Shown here in pieces: positions 48,748-57,223 of a DNA stretch of 64,000 nucleotides. Each line of letters begins with the position of its first letter. The stretch's first letter is position 1. A program made the position numbers and the translations under genes. This DNA comes from Faecalispora jeddahensis (GTDB lineage Bacteria; Bacillota; Clostridia; Oscillospirales; Acutalibacteraceae): assembly GCF_000577335.1 (NCBI RefSeq), contig NZ_CBYL010000002.1, positions 104,526 through 168,525 on the forward strand. The letters run 5' to 3'. The notes beneath the pieces were generated by a model. It searched no databases. It was not told the DNA's origin and saw nothing but the letters and a program-made list of their open reading frames with translations.

Positions 48748-50310
48748 TCATCCATCCAGTTGAAGCGGCCTGATCTTGCGGACGACATCCAGCAGTGTGC
48801 CGTCTCTCGCTTCCACAACGGCAACAACCTGATCTTCCCACTCCAGCGCATCAGGAGTTCCCACCAGGCTGTAAGCTTTGTCGCGCAGCCATTCAATCGT
48901 CACGTGTTCGATACCGGCGGCATCCAGGCATTGTGCCAAATCGTTGCGCAGGGGGTTGACCGCGATACCGTAATCCGTCACCAGAATATCCACGCAGTCG
49001 CCGGGCGTGGTGACTGTTACCACCTCGTCGCACACAGTTGCCATGCGTCCGCGGGTCAGTGGTGTGACGATGATGCAGCACTTGCTGCCCGCAGCCGTAT
49101 CCGGGTGGCCGCCCGGCGCACCGCGCAGGATTCCGTCGGAACCGGTGATGACGTTCACGTTAAAATCGACGTCGATCTCGAGAGCGGACAGAACCACAAA
49201 ATCCAGCTGATTGACATAAGCGCCCTTGTTGGCCGGATTCGCGTACTCGCTCATGCTGATTTCGTGATGCTTTGGATGTTCGGCCAGGTGCTTGATGGCG
49301 CCCATGTCGAAATCCTGCGTATCCAGAATCGCCCCGACAAGGCCCTTGTCCAGCAACTGGCATACTGCGCTTGTCACCCCGCCCAGAGCGAAGCTCATTT
49401 TGATCCCTTTTTCCACCATGCGTTTCTCAATAAAACGGTTGACCGCCAAAGATGGGCCGCCCGCGCCGGTCTGGAATGAAAAACCGTCTGTAAAATACGG
49501 GGTCGCGGCGATCACTTCGGCCGCATGCTCCGCCATCATCAGCTCGCGCGGGTTCTCCGTGACGCGGGCTTCTTTGGTGGCGATTTTCGTCGCGTCGCCA
49601 ATGCTGTCTACCACACACACGCAGTCCACATTTTCGGCAGAAATGGAGGACGGCCGGTTGGGGAAGTCCACCAGCGTATCGGTGATGATAACGGTATGGT
49701 CGGCGTAGTGGGAATCGTGAATGGCAAACCCCATCGAGCCGCAATTGTTTTTGCCGCCCACCCCCTTGGCGTTGCCCCAGCAGTCTGAGGTGGAAGCGGC
49801 CAAAAAGGCGATGTCGATATGCACTTCTCCAGCCTCGACCGCGCGGGGACGTCCTCCGTGGCTGCGGATAATGGCGGGGGTCGCGAGTTTTCCGGCGGAG
49901 ATCACTTCGCCGATCCGCCCGCGGACGCCGGAGGTCTGAATGCCGATGACCTTCCCCTGCTCAATATAATCCGCAATCAGGTCCTGAGCGTTGCCAAGAG
50001 ATGTCGCCGCGATGGTGATATCCTTCAGGCCCATCTCCTCCACCAGAACTTTGGCGACCATGCTGGCCACATAGTCTCCCTCTCGAAATTCGGAATGAAA
50101 CGAAACGGTCATTCCGTCGTGCGCGCCGCAGCGCTCGCATGCCTTTCTGATACTGCTGCACAGCTTGCTGCTCTGCGGCTTTACATACCGGCGGGTTTTG
50201 GGGGAATCTCTTTTGATGTATTTGCCGTCCATATAATATTTTCCCTGATAGACCTCTTTGCCGTCTTTCAGGAGTTCTTCGGGGATTTCCCGATTTACTG
50301 CGTTTTTCAT
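48748..50310 (-). CDS. citF: Citrate lyase alpha subunit
   Basis: A 520-residue citrate CoA-transferase subunit of citrate lyase. It exchanges the acetyl group on the carrier subunit for citrate. The family landmarks include SFHSEFREGDYVASMV, IGIQTSGVRGRIGEVISAG, IRSHGGRPRAVEAGEVHIDI, SIGDATKIATKEARVTENP and the C-terminal VTDYGIAVNPLRNDL. The start at 50310 follows AGGAGGAAG; an in-frame ATG at 50373 has no site. It is the last gene of citD-citE-citF; the usual activators citC and citX are encoded on the other strand upstream of citD. The enzyme splits citrate to acetate and oxaloacetate in anaerobic growth. Confidence 0.96.
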   Translation of the reverse strand: MKNAVNREIPEELLKDGKEVYQGKYYMDGKYIKRDSPKTRRYVKPQSSKLCSSIRKACERCGAHDGMTVSFHSEFREGDYVASMVAKVLVEEMGLKDITIAATSLGNAQDLIADYIEQGKVIGIQTSGVRGRIGEVISAGKLATPAIIRSHGGRPRAVEAGEVHIDIAFLAASTSDCWGNAKGVGGKNNCGSMGFAIHDSHYADHTVIITDTLVDFPNRPSSISAENVDCVCVVDSIGDATKIATKEARVTENPRELMMAEHAAEVIAATPYFTDGFSFQTGAGGPSLAVNRFIEKRMVEKGIKMSFALGGVTSAVCQLLDKGLVGAILDTQDFDMGAIKHLAEHPKHHEISMSEYANPANKGAYVNQLDFVVLSALEIDVDFNVNVITGSDGILRGAPGGHPDTAAGSKCCIIVTPLTRGRMATVCDEVVTVTTPGDCVDILVTDYGIAVNPLRNDLAQCLDAAGIEHVTIEWLRDKAYSLVGTPDALEWEDQVVAVVEARDGTLLDVVRKIRPLQLDG

Positions 50311-50335
50311 ACTGTATCGCTTCCTCCTCGATTCG

Positions 50336-51247
50336 TTATAAATCACCTTTGTAAACGCCGCACGCTTTCGCAAGAGCGATCACTCTTCTGGCGTCTTCAA
50401 AGAAAGGAATATCCACCATTTTTCCGTCTACGGTGTAGACTCCCACGCCGGATTCCGCCTGCTCGTTAAAGGAGCGAACCAGCTTTTCCGCGTAAGCGAT
50501 CTCTTTGGGAGTGGGCGCAAAGGTCTCGTGTACAAAACGAATCTGCTTCGGGTTGATCACGCTCTTGCCGTCGAAGCCCATCTTGCGGTTCTGAATGACC
50601 TCGGCCTGAAAGCCCTCCGTGTCGTCCAGATACGGGAACATCGTGTCAAAGCACTGCACACCCGCAGCCCGCGCGGCCAGCAGCATCTGCCCTCTGGCGG
50701 ACAGCATTTCAATGCCGCCCTCTTCGATTTGAACGTGCATGCTCTTGCGGAAGTCGCCGCCCGAAATGGCGCAGCCGAACATGCGGTCCGACGCGGTGAC
50801 GATCTCGTAGGCGTTCAGAATCCCTTTCGGGCTCTCCAGCGCGGCCATCAAAAGGGTTCTTCCCTCTTCGACCCCGAATTCTCTTTCCGCTGCCAGCACG
50901 TGTTCCTCCACGGTCAGAACATCCTGCGCGCTTTCACATTTGGCAATGCGGATGCCGTCTGCCCCGCCGGCCACCACACAGCGGATATCCTCCTGCCAGT
51001 GGGGCGTATCGAGGCCGTTGATGCGCACGATCACCTCGGTATCCCCGTAATCGACATTCTGCAGGGCCTGGTACAGCGAAAACCGGGCGGCGTCCTTTTG
51101 ATTTTCGGCTACGGCGTCCTCCAAATCCAGAATAATGCTGTCCGCCCCATAAATGTAGGCGTCTTTGATCAGGCCGGGCTTCTGCGCGTTCATAAACATC
51201 ATGGTTCTGCGCAGGCGGAATTTTTGCGGTTTCGGACGCTTGATCAT
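50336..51247 (-). CDS. citE: Citrate lyase beta subunit
   Basis: A 303-residue HpcH/HpaI-fold lyase subunit that cleaves citryl-ACP to acetyl-ACP and oxaloacetate. It reads RLRRTMMFMNAQKPGLIKDA, ADSIILDLEDAVAENQK (metal-binding acidic residues), VIVRINGLDTPHW, LLMAALESPKGILNAYEI and FDGKSVINPKQI. The start codon at 51247 overlaps the citD stop (ATGA). The longer frame from 51334 would run over citD and is not used. The citF start lies 25 bases downstream. Confidence 0.96.
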   Translation of the reverse strand: MIKRPKPQKFRLRRTMMFMNAQKPGLIKDAYIYGADSIILDLEDAVAENQKDAARFSLYQALQNVDYGDTEVIVRINGLDTPHWQEDIRCVVAGGADGIRIAKCESAQDVLTVEEHVLAAEREFGVEEGRTLLMAALESPKGILNAYEIVTASDRMFGCAISGGDFRKSMHVQIEEGGIEMLSARGQMLLAARAAGVQCFDTMFPYLDDTEGFQAEVIQNRKMGFDGKSVINPKQIRFVHETFAPTPKEIAYAEKLVRSFNEQAESGVGVYTVDGKMVDIPFFEDARRVIALAKACGVYKGDL

Positions 51248-51546
51248 CTGACCACACCTCCCCACGGGATATTTTTCTCGGAAGCGCCGCAGCTGCGGAA
51301 CACCGCACATTCCACGCGCGCCTTGAGGGTGCACTCCAACGCACCTTTATCGTTCACGGTGATTTTGCCGTTCTTTACGCCAAGATGTTCCAGTGTTTCT
51401 AAAACGGTCGCCTTGATCTGGCGGCCATACTGATTCATCACGCTGCTTTCAATCGACAGCTGGATCCCGTCTGTAAACGGCTCCACCACAATCTGTGCAT
51501 CGCTGGATTCCAGCGTTCCGGCGATGGCCGGCTTCTGAATTTCCAT
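51244..51546 (-). CDS. citD: Citrate lyase acyl carrier protein (gamma subunit)
   Basis: A 100-residue carrier. The N-terminus IQKPAIAGTLESSDAQIVVEP carries the serine (about residue 14) that receives the phosphoribosyl-dephospho-CoA group from CitX. ESSVMNQYGRQI and TVNDKGALECTLKARVE complete the family pattern. AAAGGAG precedes the ATG. It is the first gene of the minus-strand operon and is divergent from the LysR-citC-citX genes. Confidence 0.95.
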   Translation of the reverse strand: MEIQKPAIAGTLESSDAQIVVEPFTDGIQLSIESSVMNQYGRQIKATVLETLEHLGVKNGKITVNDKGALECTLKARVECAVFRSCGASEKNIPWGGVVR

Positions 51547-51882
51547 TCATTCCAACTCCTTTATGTATTTTCAGTTGAACAATTCCAATTGGGAAACGAT
51601 TTTTTCTTTCTTCTTTATTTAACAGCAATCAGAACGAAATGTAAAAGTCCTCTTTTGCCTCGATTTCCATGCAAATTCAGAATACATCAATTTGTTTACA
51701 AATTGCCGAAGCCTTGTATAATAAGCTTAGCAACACTTCTGTAATTCCGCACGGAGCCGCTTTTCGTGGAATACTCTTTGAGGATTCGGCAAAGCGCAAG
51801 GATTCTGATTCAGAATGGAATCCTTACGAGATCGATTCCGAATGCATTCTATTACACATCAACACTTTTGGGGAGGATCAGA
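51547..51882. promoter_or_regulatory. Divergent control region of the citrate lyase locus
   Basis: 336 bases between citD and the LysR gene. Minus-strand promoter for citDEF: TTTACA (51640-51645), 17 bases, TTAAAT (51617-51622). Plus-strand promoter for the LysR gene: TTTACA (51695-51700), 16 bases, TATAAT (51717-51722). A perfect palindrome CAATTTGT-TT-ACAAATTG (51688-51705) overlaps the plus -35. A nested palindrome AAGGATTC..GAATCCTT (51798-51825) with inner ATTCTGA-T-TCAGAAT lies in the LysR leader. Both are strong candidates for regulator binding. Confidence 0.65.
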
Positions 51883-52740
51883 ATGGACGAACGTGATTTT
51901 GAGCTGCTGGCCACTTTGAAAGAAACCCGGAACATCACTCACGCAGCAGATCTGCTGTATGTGACGCAGTCCTCCCTTTCCAAACGGATCAGCGCGATCG
52001 AGCAGGAGCTGGGCGTCACCCTGATCCTGCGCTCGCGCCAGGGCATCCATTTTACGCCGGAGGGCGAAGAGGTGCTGCGGCGCACCGCAGAGGCCGCGCA
52101 CCAGCTCAGGCTGATGCGGGAAACCATCGACGCAAGCAGGGGCTATGTATGCGGCACTCTGAACGCGGGCATTTCCATCAATTACGCCCTGTACTGCCTG
52201 CCGGACATTCTGGCCGACTATCAGACAAGGTATCCTCACGTTATCACACACATTCAGACCGATTATAGCCGAAATCTATATACCCGGCTGCTCAGCGGTG
52301 CGATCGACGTCGCGATCCTGCGCGGCGAATACGAATGGACCGGAAGTAAAATTTTGCTGGGCCGCGAAAACATCTGCGCGATCTGCCCCGGCAGGGAGCA
52401 GATCCTGCCGCTTCATCAGCTCCCGTATATCGGTAGAAAGACTGACCGTATGTTTGAACGCGAGATGGCGCAGTGGATGCGCGAGCAGCATTTTCAACCG
52501 GAACGGCAGGGCATCTACGCAGATAACATCACCACCTGCGTGGAGCTGGTATCCCGAGGGCTTGGGTGGTCTATTGTTCCGGAAATCTGCCTAAAAAACT
52601 TTACCGGCTCGGTTTTTCCGCTTTCCTTTCAAAACGGGGAGCCGTTTGTCCGCTCCACATACCTGATGTATTATGACACCGTGGTTGCTCTTCCCCAGGT
52701 CAAAGCTTTTATCGACACGGTGAAAAAACAGAGAGGATAA
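51883..52740 (+). CDS. LysR-family regulator of the citrate locus
   Basis: A 285-residue LysR regulator. The ATG at 51883 has GGGGAGGA upstream; the in-frame ATG at 51766 has none and would place the palindrome 51798-51825 inside the gene. The helix-turn-helix reads FELLATLKETRNITHAADLL then YVTQSSLSKRISAIEQELG; the effector domain starts near residue 90. It is divergent from citDEF and directly followed by citC and citX (7 and 24 bases), so it is transcribed with them and most likely controls both sides in response to citrate. Confidence 0.92.
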   Translation: MDERDFELLATLKETRNITHAADLLYVTQSSLSKRISAIEQELGVTLILRSRQGIHFTPEGEEVLRRTAEAAHQLRLMRETIDASRGYVCGTLNAGISINYALYCLPDILADYQTRYPHVITHIQTDYSRNLYTRLLSGAIDVAILRGEYEWTGSKILLGRENICAICPGREQILPLHQLPYIGRKTDRMFEREMAQWMREQHFQPERQGIYADNITTCVELVSRGLGWSIVPEICLKNFTGSVFPLSFQNGEPFVRSTYLMYYDTVVALPQVKAFIDTVKKQRG

Positions 52741-52747
52741 TCAGAAC

Positions 52748-53797
52748 ATGAGAATCGACTATACCATTTCGCGCATCTACGCAAGCGACATCAAGGGCAA
52801 CCGGCTGGTAGACGCGCTTTTGCAGGCGGAGGGAATCAGCCGCGACCAGAACCTGGACTACACCTGCGGAATCTTTGATGCAAACGGCAGCCTGATCGCA
52901 ACCGGCAGCTGCTTTGGGAACACCCTTCGCTGCCTGGCGGTAGACAGCGCCCACCAGGGCGAGGGGCTGATGAATGCAGTCGTGACCCACCTGACCGAAA
53001 TTCAATTCGCCCGCGGGAACACCCGCCTGTTTTTGTACACCAAATGCAGCTCCGCCAAGTTTTTTCAAGATTTGGGATTCTATGAAATCGCCCGGGTTAC
53101 AGATCGCGTCGTTTTTATGGAGAATCAGCGCACCGGATTTTCAGATTACCTGAAAAACCTTGGCACGCAGAAAAAGAGCGGACAAAAAGCGGCCGCTTTG
53201 GTTGTCAATGCAAACCCGTTTACATTAGGGCATTTGTACCTAGTGGAGAAGGCCGCCGCGGAAAACGAGGTGCTGCACCTGTTCATTGTCAGCGAGGACG
53301 TCAGTTTGGTACCCTTCTCTGTCAGAAAGCGCTTGGTTATGGAGGGAACCGCCCATTTGAAAAACATCTGTTACCACGACAGCGGGCCGTACATTATCAG
53401 CAACGCCACCTTTCCGAGCTATTTTCTGAAGGACGCCGAAACGGTCATTCACAGCCACGCTCTGCTCGATCTGACGATCTTTATCAAAATTGCGGAGGTG
53501 CTTGGCATCACCCGCCGCTATGTCGGGGAGGAGCCGACCAGTCAGGTGACGGCAATTTACAACCGCACCATGCAGGAAGAACTCCCAAAGGCCGGGATTG
53601 AATGCCTTGTGATTCCGCGAAAGGAATCACAAGGCAAACCCATCAGCGCCTCAACCGTGCGCCAGGCCATCAAAGAGGGGAACCTTTCCGCCGTGCGGTC
53701 TCTGGTACCCGAAAGCACCTACCGCTTTTTCCTGAGCGAAGAAGCCGCCCCTATTATTCAAAAAATCAAAGCCGCTGACCATGTGATCCATTATTGA
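52748..53797 (+). CDS. citC: Citrate lyase ligase (acetate:HS-citrate lyase ligase)
   Basis: A 349-residue two-domain protein. Residues about 1-130 form a GNAT-like domain (YTCGIFDANGSLIATGSCFG, DSAHQGEGLMNAVVTHL); about 145-349 form a nucleotidyltransferase domain with NPFTLGHLYLVEKAA, a variant of the HxGH site, and YVGEEPTSQVTAIYN. It acetylates the thiol of the citrate lyase carrier with ATP and acetate, activating the enzyme. It is 7 bases after the LysR gene and 24 before citX. Confidence 0.94.
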   Translation: MRIDYTISRIYASDIKGNRLVDALLQAEGISRDQNLDYTCGIFDANGSLIATGSCFGNTLRCLAVDSAHQGEGLMNAVVTHLTEIQFARGNTRLFLYTKCSSAKFFQDLGFYEIARVTDRVVFMENQRTGFSDYLKNLGTQKKSGQKAAALVVNANPFTLGHLYLVEKAAAENEVLHLFIVSEDVSLVPFSVRKRLVMEGTAHLKNICYHDSGPYIISNATFPSYFLKDAETVIHSHALLDLTIFIKIAEVLGITRRYVGEEPTSQVTAIYNRTMQEELPKAGIECLVIPRKESQGKPISASTVRQAIKEGNLSAVRSLVPESTYRFFLSEEAAPIIQKIKAADHVIHY

Positions 53798-53821
53798 CCA
53801 TTCAGAGAAAGAAGGGATGTT

Positions 53822-54334
53822 ATGCTTTTGGGGCAAGAGGTTTCGTTGGAGCAAATGCTGGACTGCCGGGAACAGCGCGCCGCCATTCAGGCCCGGTACC
53901 AATCAAAACACCATCTGCCGGTGCTCTCTTTCTGCCTGAATATCCCGGGGCCGATCAAGACCTCTCCCGAAATTCAAAGGCTGTTTTTTGATGGTCAAAA
54001 AGAAATCGCCGCCGTGCTGCAAAGCATAGATTGTATCACTCTGGAAGAGACAGAAATCCACGAGCCGACCGGGGACGAATGGATTTTGTGTATCCGGCAG
54101 GACGCAGAGCTGCTAAAAGAGCGGACTTCTGCCATTGAAGAGCAGCACCCGTTGGGCCGCCTGTTCGACATTGATATCATCGGGACAGATGGGCAAAAGC
54201 TCTCGCGGGGAAGCGCGCGCAAATGCCTGATCTGCGGCGCGGATGTATGGGAATGTGCCCGGGCCCGAAAACATACGGTAGAAGAAATGCAGCAAAAAAT
54301 TGAGCACATGCTTACACAGTATTTTGCGCGCTGA
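53822..54334 (+). CDS. citX: Holo-citrate lyase synthase
   Basis: A 170-residue CitX protein, which attaches the phosphoribosyl-dephospho-CoA prosthetic group to the CitD serine. Features are LEQMLDCREQRAAIQARYQ at the N-terminus, LSFCLNIPGPIKTSPEI, and HPLGRLFDIDIIGTDGQKLSR followed by RKCLICGADVWECARARKH, which holds the conserved cysteines. The partner citG, which makes the prosthetic group, is not seen in the window. A strong terminator follows. Confidence 0.93.
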   Translation: MLLGQEVSLEQMLDCREQRAAIQARYQSKHHLPVLSFCLNIPGPIKTSPEIQRLFFDGQKEIAAVLQSIDCITLEETEIHEPTGDEWILCIRQDAELLKERTSAIEEQHPLGRLFDIDIIGTDGQKLSRGSARKCLICGADVWECARARKHTVEEMQQKIEHMLTQYFAR

Positions 54335-54358
54335 TGTGCTCCGCCCCAGAACCACCAA

Positions 54359-54407
54359 AAAGAAGAAAAGGCAGGGAAACAAAATGTTTCCCTGCCTTTT
54401 CTTCTTT
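54359..54407. terminator. Bidirectional terminator after citX
   Basis: A perfect 22-base stem (54359-54380 with 54386-54407; core AGGCAGGGAAAC / GTTTCCCTGCCT), loop AAAAT. It serves both citX and the converging metal-permease gene. Confidence 0.93.
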
Positions 54408-54429
54408 AGTTAAACCGAATGATAAAACC

Positions 54430-55548
54430 TTATCTGGAAAATAAGGTATTGTAGTTGCGGATGCTGGTCTGGCGGCCTTCGTCCGTCAGTCTGGCCAGAC
54501 CGTCGAGCAGGCGGATATTCCCTTCGCGCTCCAGCGACCGCATGATCTTCGCCGTAAATTCCGGAGTCCAGCGCAGATGTACCTGTATCGTGTCAACCCC
54601 CGCTTCCGCCGCTTCTTCCTCGCTGTTTTCGTGGTTGGAGAGGTGAAAAAGCAGCGTCGCCTTGGCAAACTCGATCTTCTGATTGCTCCGTCTGCGCAGG
54701 GCACTGATCAGGCCCCTGTGAGGGGCAAAAATAAACACGAGCAGAAACACCAGGCCCGTTACCACAGCCATGCTCCCCGCAATCGAAACATCCAGCAAAG
54801 CCGCCAGCTGATAGCCGAGAACCCCGTTGACCGCGCCGATCGCGCCGCTGAGCAGCAGCATGCGTTTCAAATCGTCCGTCAGCAGATAAGCCGTTACCGG
54901 GGGGCCGATCATAAACGCAACAACCAGCACCGAGCCTACCGCCTGAAACGCGCCTACCGTAGTCAAAGAGACCAGCGTCATCAGGCCATAATGAACCAGA
55001 GCCGGAGAGAAGCCCACTACGGCGGCCAGCATGGAATCAAACGTGGCCAGCTTCAGTTCCTTGAAGAACAGAGTGATCACCGCCAGATTGATCAGCAGCA
55101 GAACTCCCGTTGTGTAAATTGCTTTTGCACCGATATCCACACCGCCTACGATCATGCGGTCAAAGGGGGCAAAGGCCAGTTCCCCCAAAAGCACGGAATC
55201 GGTATCCAGATGCACCGACCCGGCATAGCGCGTAATTAGGATAATGGCGATGGAAAAGAGCAGCGGGAACACGACCCCGATCGCGGCGTCCTCGGCCAGC
55301 AGCCGGGTGCGGCTCAGCAGCTCCGTCAGCCATACGGTCACGACGCCCATCAGCGCCGCGCCCAGAATCAGAAACGGTGAGGACAGATCGTGCGTGACAA
55401 AGAAGGCCAGCACAATCCCCAGCAGAATCGTATGTGTGATGGAGTCGGACATCATCGACATTTTTCGAAGCACCAGAAAGGTTCCCGGGAGCGCGCAGGC
55501 CACCGCAACGATCACGGCGATGATTTGGATTTCAAGTTGCGGAGCCAT
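54430..55548 (-). CDS. Metal ABC transporter permease with C-terminal winged-helix-like extension
   Basis: A 372-residue ABC-3 family permease (PF00950). The start at 55548 has GGAAGGGGG upstream, and overlaps the end of the other permease by 17 bases; the frame before it is not conserved. Residues 1-285 are the membrane part (VLRKMSMMSDSITHTILLGI, MLAAVVGFSPALVHYGLM, VVAFMIGPPVTAYLLTDDL). The last 80 or so residues are soluble and read like a DtxR/winged-helix domain (VHLRWTPEFTAKIMRSLERE, then RLTDEGR). Similar extensions occur in some TroC/TroD-type permeases. It might act in regulation or just stabilise the complex. Confidence 0.9.
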   Translation of the reverse strand: MAPQLEIQIIAVIVAVACALPGTFLVLRKMSMMSDSITHTILLGIVLAFFVTHDLSSPFLILGAALMGVVTVWLTELLSRTRLLAEDAAIGVVFPLLFSIAIILITRYAGSVHLDTDSVLLGELAFAPFDRMIVGGVDIGAKAIYTTGVLLLINLAVITLFFKELKLATFDSMLAAVVGFSPALVHYGLMTLVSLTTVGAFQAVGSVLVVAFMIGPPVTAYLLTDDLKRMLLLSGAIGAVNGVLGYQLAALLDVSIAGSMAVVTGLVFLLVFIFAPHRGLISALRRRSNQKIEFAKATLLFHLSNHENSEEEAAEAGVDTIQVHLRWTPEFTAKIMRSLEREGNIRLLDGLARLTDEGRQTSIRNYNTLFSR

Positions 55549-56455
55549 TCGGCACACCCCCTTCCAGCTTGTAAAGAATCCTGTTTTTCCTGCGGCGGTA
55601 CAGCCGGTGCAGAATTCCCCGGCCAGGCGCAAACAGAACGCTGACCACGACAATGATGCTGACGCATACCACAATGGCCGGGCCGGTGGGCAGCTTGGGA
55701 ACCAGCGAGCTGACGGCCGTTCCCGCAACGCTGGATACAGCGCCGAACAGCGCGGAAAGCGTCACCATCACCCACAGCCGGTTGGTCCACTGGCGGGCCG
55801 CCACGGCGGGAGTGATCAACATCGCGCTCATCAGGATGACGCCCACCGTCTGCAATCCGATGATGATGGCCAACACAATCATAAACGACAGCAGTAGATT
55901 GAGCTTTTTCGGGGAAAATCCAATGCTCTGCGCAAAATCGCTGTCAAAGGTGACCAGCTTGAATTCCTTCCAGAACAGCAGAACCAGAGCAAGCAGAACG
56001 AGCCCGCAGATCATCATTAATTCAATGTCTCTTTGCAGCAGCGTAGACGCCTGCCCGAAAATAAAGCGTTTGAGCCCGGCCTGATTGGAGTTGGGAATCT
56101 TCTGCACATAGGTGAGCAGAATCAGCCCCAGCCCGAAGAACACGGACATAACCAGCGCCAGAGCGCTGTCGAATTTCACGCGGGTATGCCGCACGATGCT
56201 GATAATCAACAAGGTAGCCAGCAGACCCGAAACGAGCGCGCCCAGCAAAAGCACCTCTGTGTTTTTACTGCCCAGCAGGACAAACGCCATCACGACGCCG
56301 GGCAGCGAGGAGTGAGACACGCCGTCCCCCAGCAGGCTTTGCTTGCGCAGTACGGCAAAGCTCCCCAGCACCCCGCTGATCAGCCCCAGAAGTGTGGAGC
56401 CCAGCGCCACGGTCTGAAAGGTATAGTCTTGAAATAAAGCAAGAATGCTGCTCAT
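55532..56455 (-). CDS. Metal ABC transporter permease
   Basis: A 307-residue ABC-3 family permease with about eight membrane segments. Typical parts are LLGLISGVLGSFAVLRKQSL, GDGVSHSSLPGVVMAFVL, SDFAQSIGFSPKKLNLLLS and VGVILMSAMLITPAVAARQW. It forms the channel with the permease at 54430, which is encoded with a 17-base overlap. The ATPase gene ends one base upstream. The operon serves manganese, zinc or iron. Confidence 0.93.
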   Translation of the reverse strand: MSSILALFQDYTFQTVALGSTLLGLISGVLGSFAVLRKQSLLGDGVSHSSLPGVVMAFVLLGSKNTEVLLLGALVSGLLATLLIISIVRHTRVKFDSALALVMSVFFGLGLILLTYVQKIPNSNQAGLKRFIFGQASTLLQRDIELMMICGLVLLALVLLFWKEFKLVTFDSDFAQSIGFSPKKLNLLLSFMIVLAIIIGLQTVGVILMSAMLITPAVAARQWTNRLWVMVTLSALFGAVSSVAGTAVSSLVPKLPTGPAIVVCVSIIVVVSVLFAPGRGILHRLYRRRKNRILYKLEGGVPNGSAT

Positions 56456-56456
56456 G

Positions 56457-57209
56457 TTATCCCACGCTCCTTAAAAGCGTGCCGGAGCTGTGGTAGGTCT
56501 TTTTCAGGTTTTCTTCGTGGAACACCTCTTCCACCGGCCCGCTGGCAACCACGCGCAGATTAATCAGGGTCACCCAGTCAAAATAATCCGGCACGGTCTG
56601 TAAATCGTGGTGAACCACCACAACGGTTTTTTCCTGTTCCTTCAGCTCTTTCAGCAGGGTCACAATGGCCCGCTCCGTTTGGGCGTCCACCCCCTTGAAG
56701 GGTTCATCCATAAAGTAGACCTCGGCCTCCTGCGCCAAGGCCCGGGCAAGGAACACCCGCTGCTGCTGGCCGCCCGAAAGCTGGCTGATCTGGCGGGAGG
56801 AGTATTCCTCCATCCCCACCTTGGCCAGCATCTGCCGGGACAGCTCCACATCCGCTTTGCGGGGACGGCGGATCCAGCCGAGCTTTCCGTAGCAGCCCAT
56901 CAGCACCACATCCAGCACCGTGGCCGGAAAATCCCAGTCTACGCTGCCGCTCTGCGGAACATAGCCGATCCGGTTTTTCAGCGTCCGCACATCGCTGTCC
57001 CCATCCAAAAAGCGGACCGCGCCGGTCACGGGCTTCAAAAGCCCCAGCATGGCTTTGATCAAAGTTGTTTTCCCCGCCCCGTTCGGGCCAACGACCGCCA
57101 TCAGCTTTCCCTTGGGGATTTTCAGGTCGATGTCCCACAAAACGGGCTTGGCGTCGTAAGCCACGGTGAGATCCTCAACCTCTACCGCGTAGCTGCGCTG
57201 CGTTTTCAT
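56457..57209 (-). CDS. Metal ABC transporter ATPase
   Basis: A 250-residue ATPase of the metal (ZnuC/MntB/TroB) type. Walker A is GPNGAGKTTLIKAML, the signature is LSGGQQQRVFLARALA, Walker B is AEVYFMDEPFKGVD, and the switch histidine is VVVHHDLQTV. The start at 57209 has GGGAGGGAG with good spacing; an ATG at 57227 that overlaps the stop of the binding-protein gene is also possible. It powers the permease pair downstream. Confidence 0.93.
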   Translation of the reverse strand: MKTQRSYAVEVEDLTVAYDAKPVLWDIDLKIPKGKLMAVVGPNGAGKTTLIKAMLGLLKPVTGAVRFLDGDSDVRTLKNRIGYVPQSGSVDWDFPATVLDVVLMGCYGKLGWIRRPRKADVELSRQMLAKVGMEEYSSRQISQLSGGQQQRVFLARALAQEAEVYFMDEPFKGVDAQTERAIVTLLKELKEQEKTVVVVHHDLQTVPDYFDWVTLINLRVVASGPVEEVFHEENLKKTYHSSGTLLRSVG

Positions 57210-57223
57210 TTTGCTCCCTCCCG

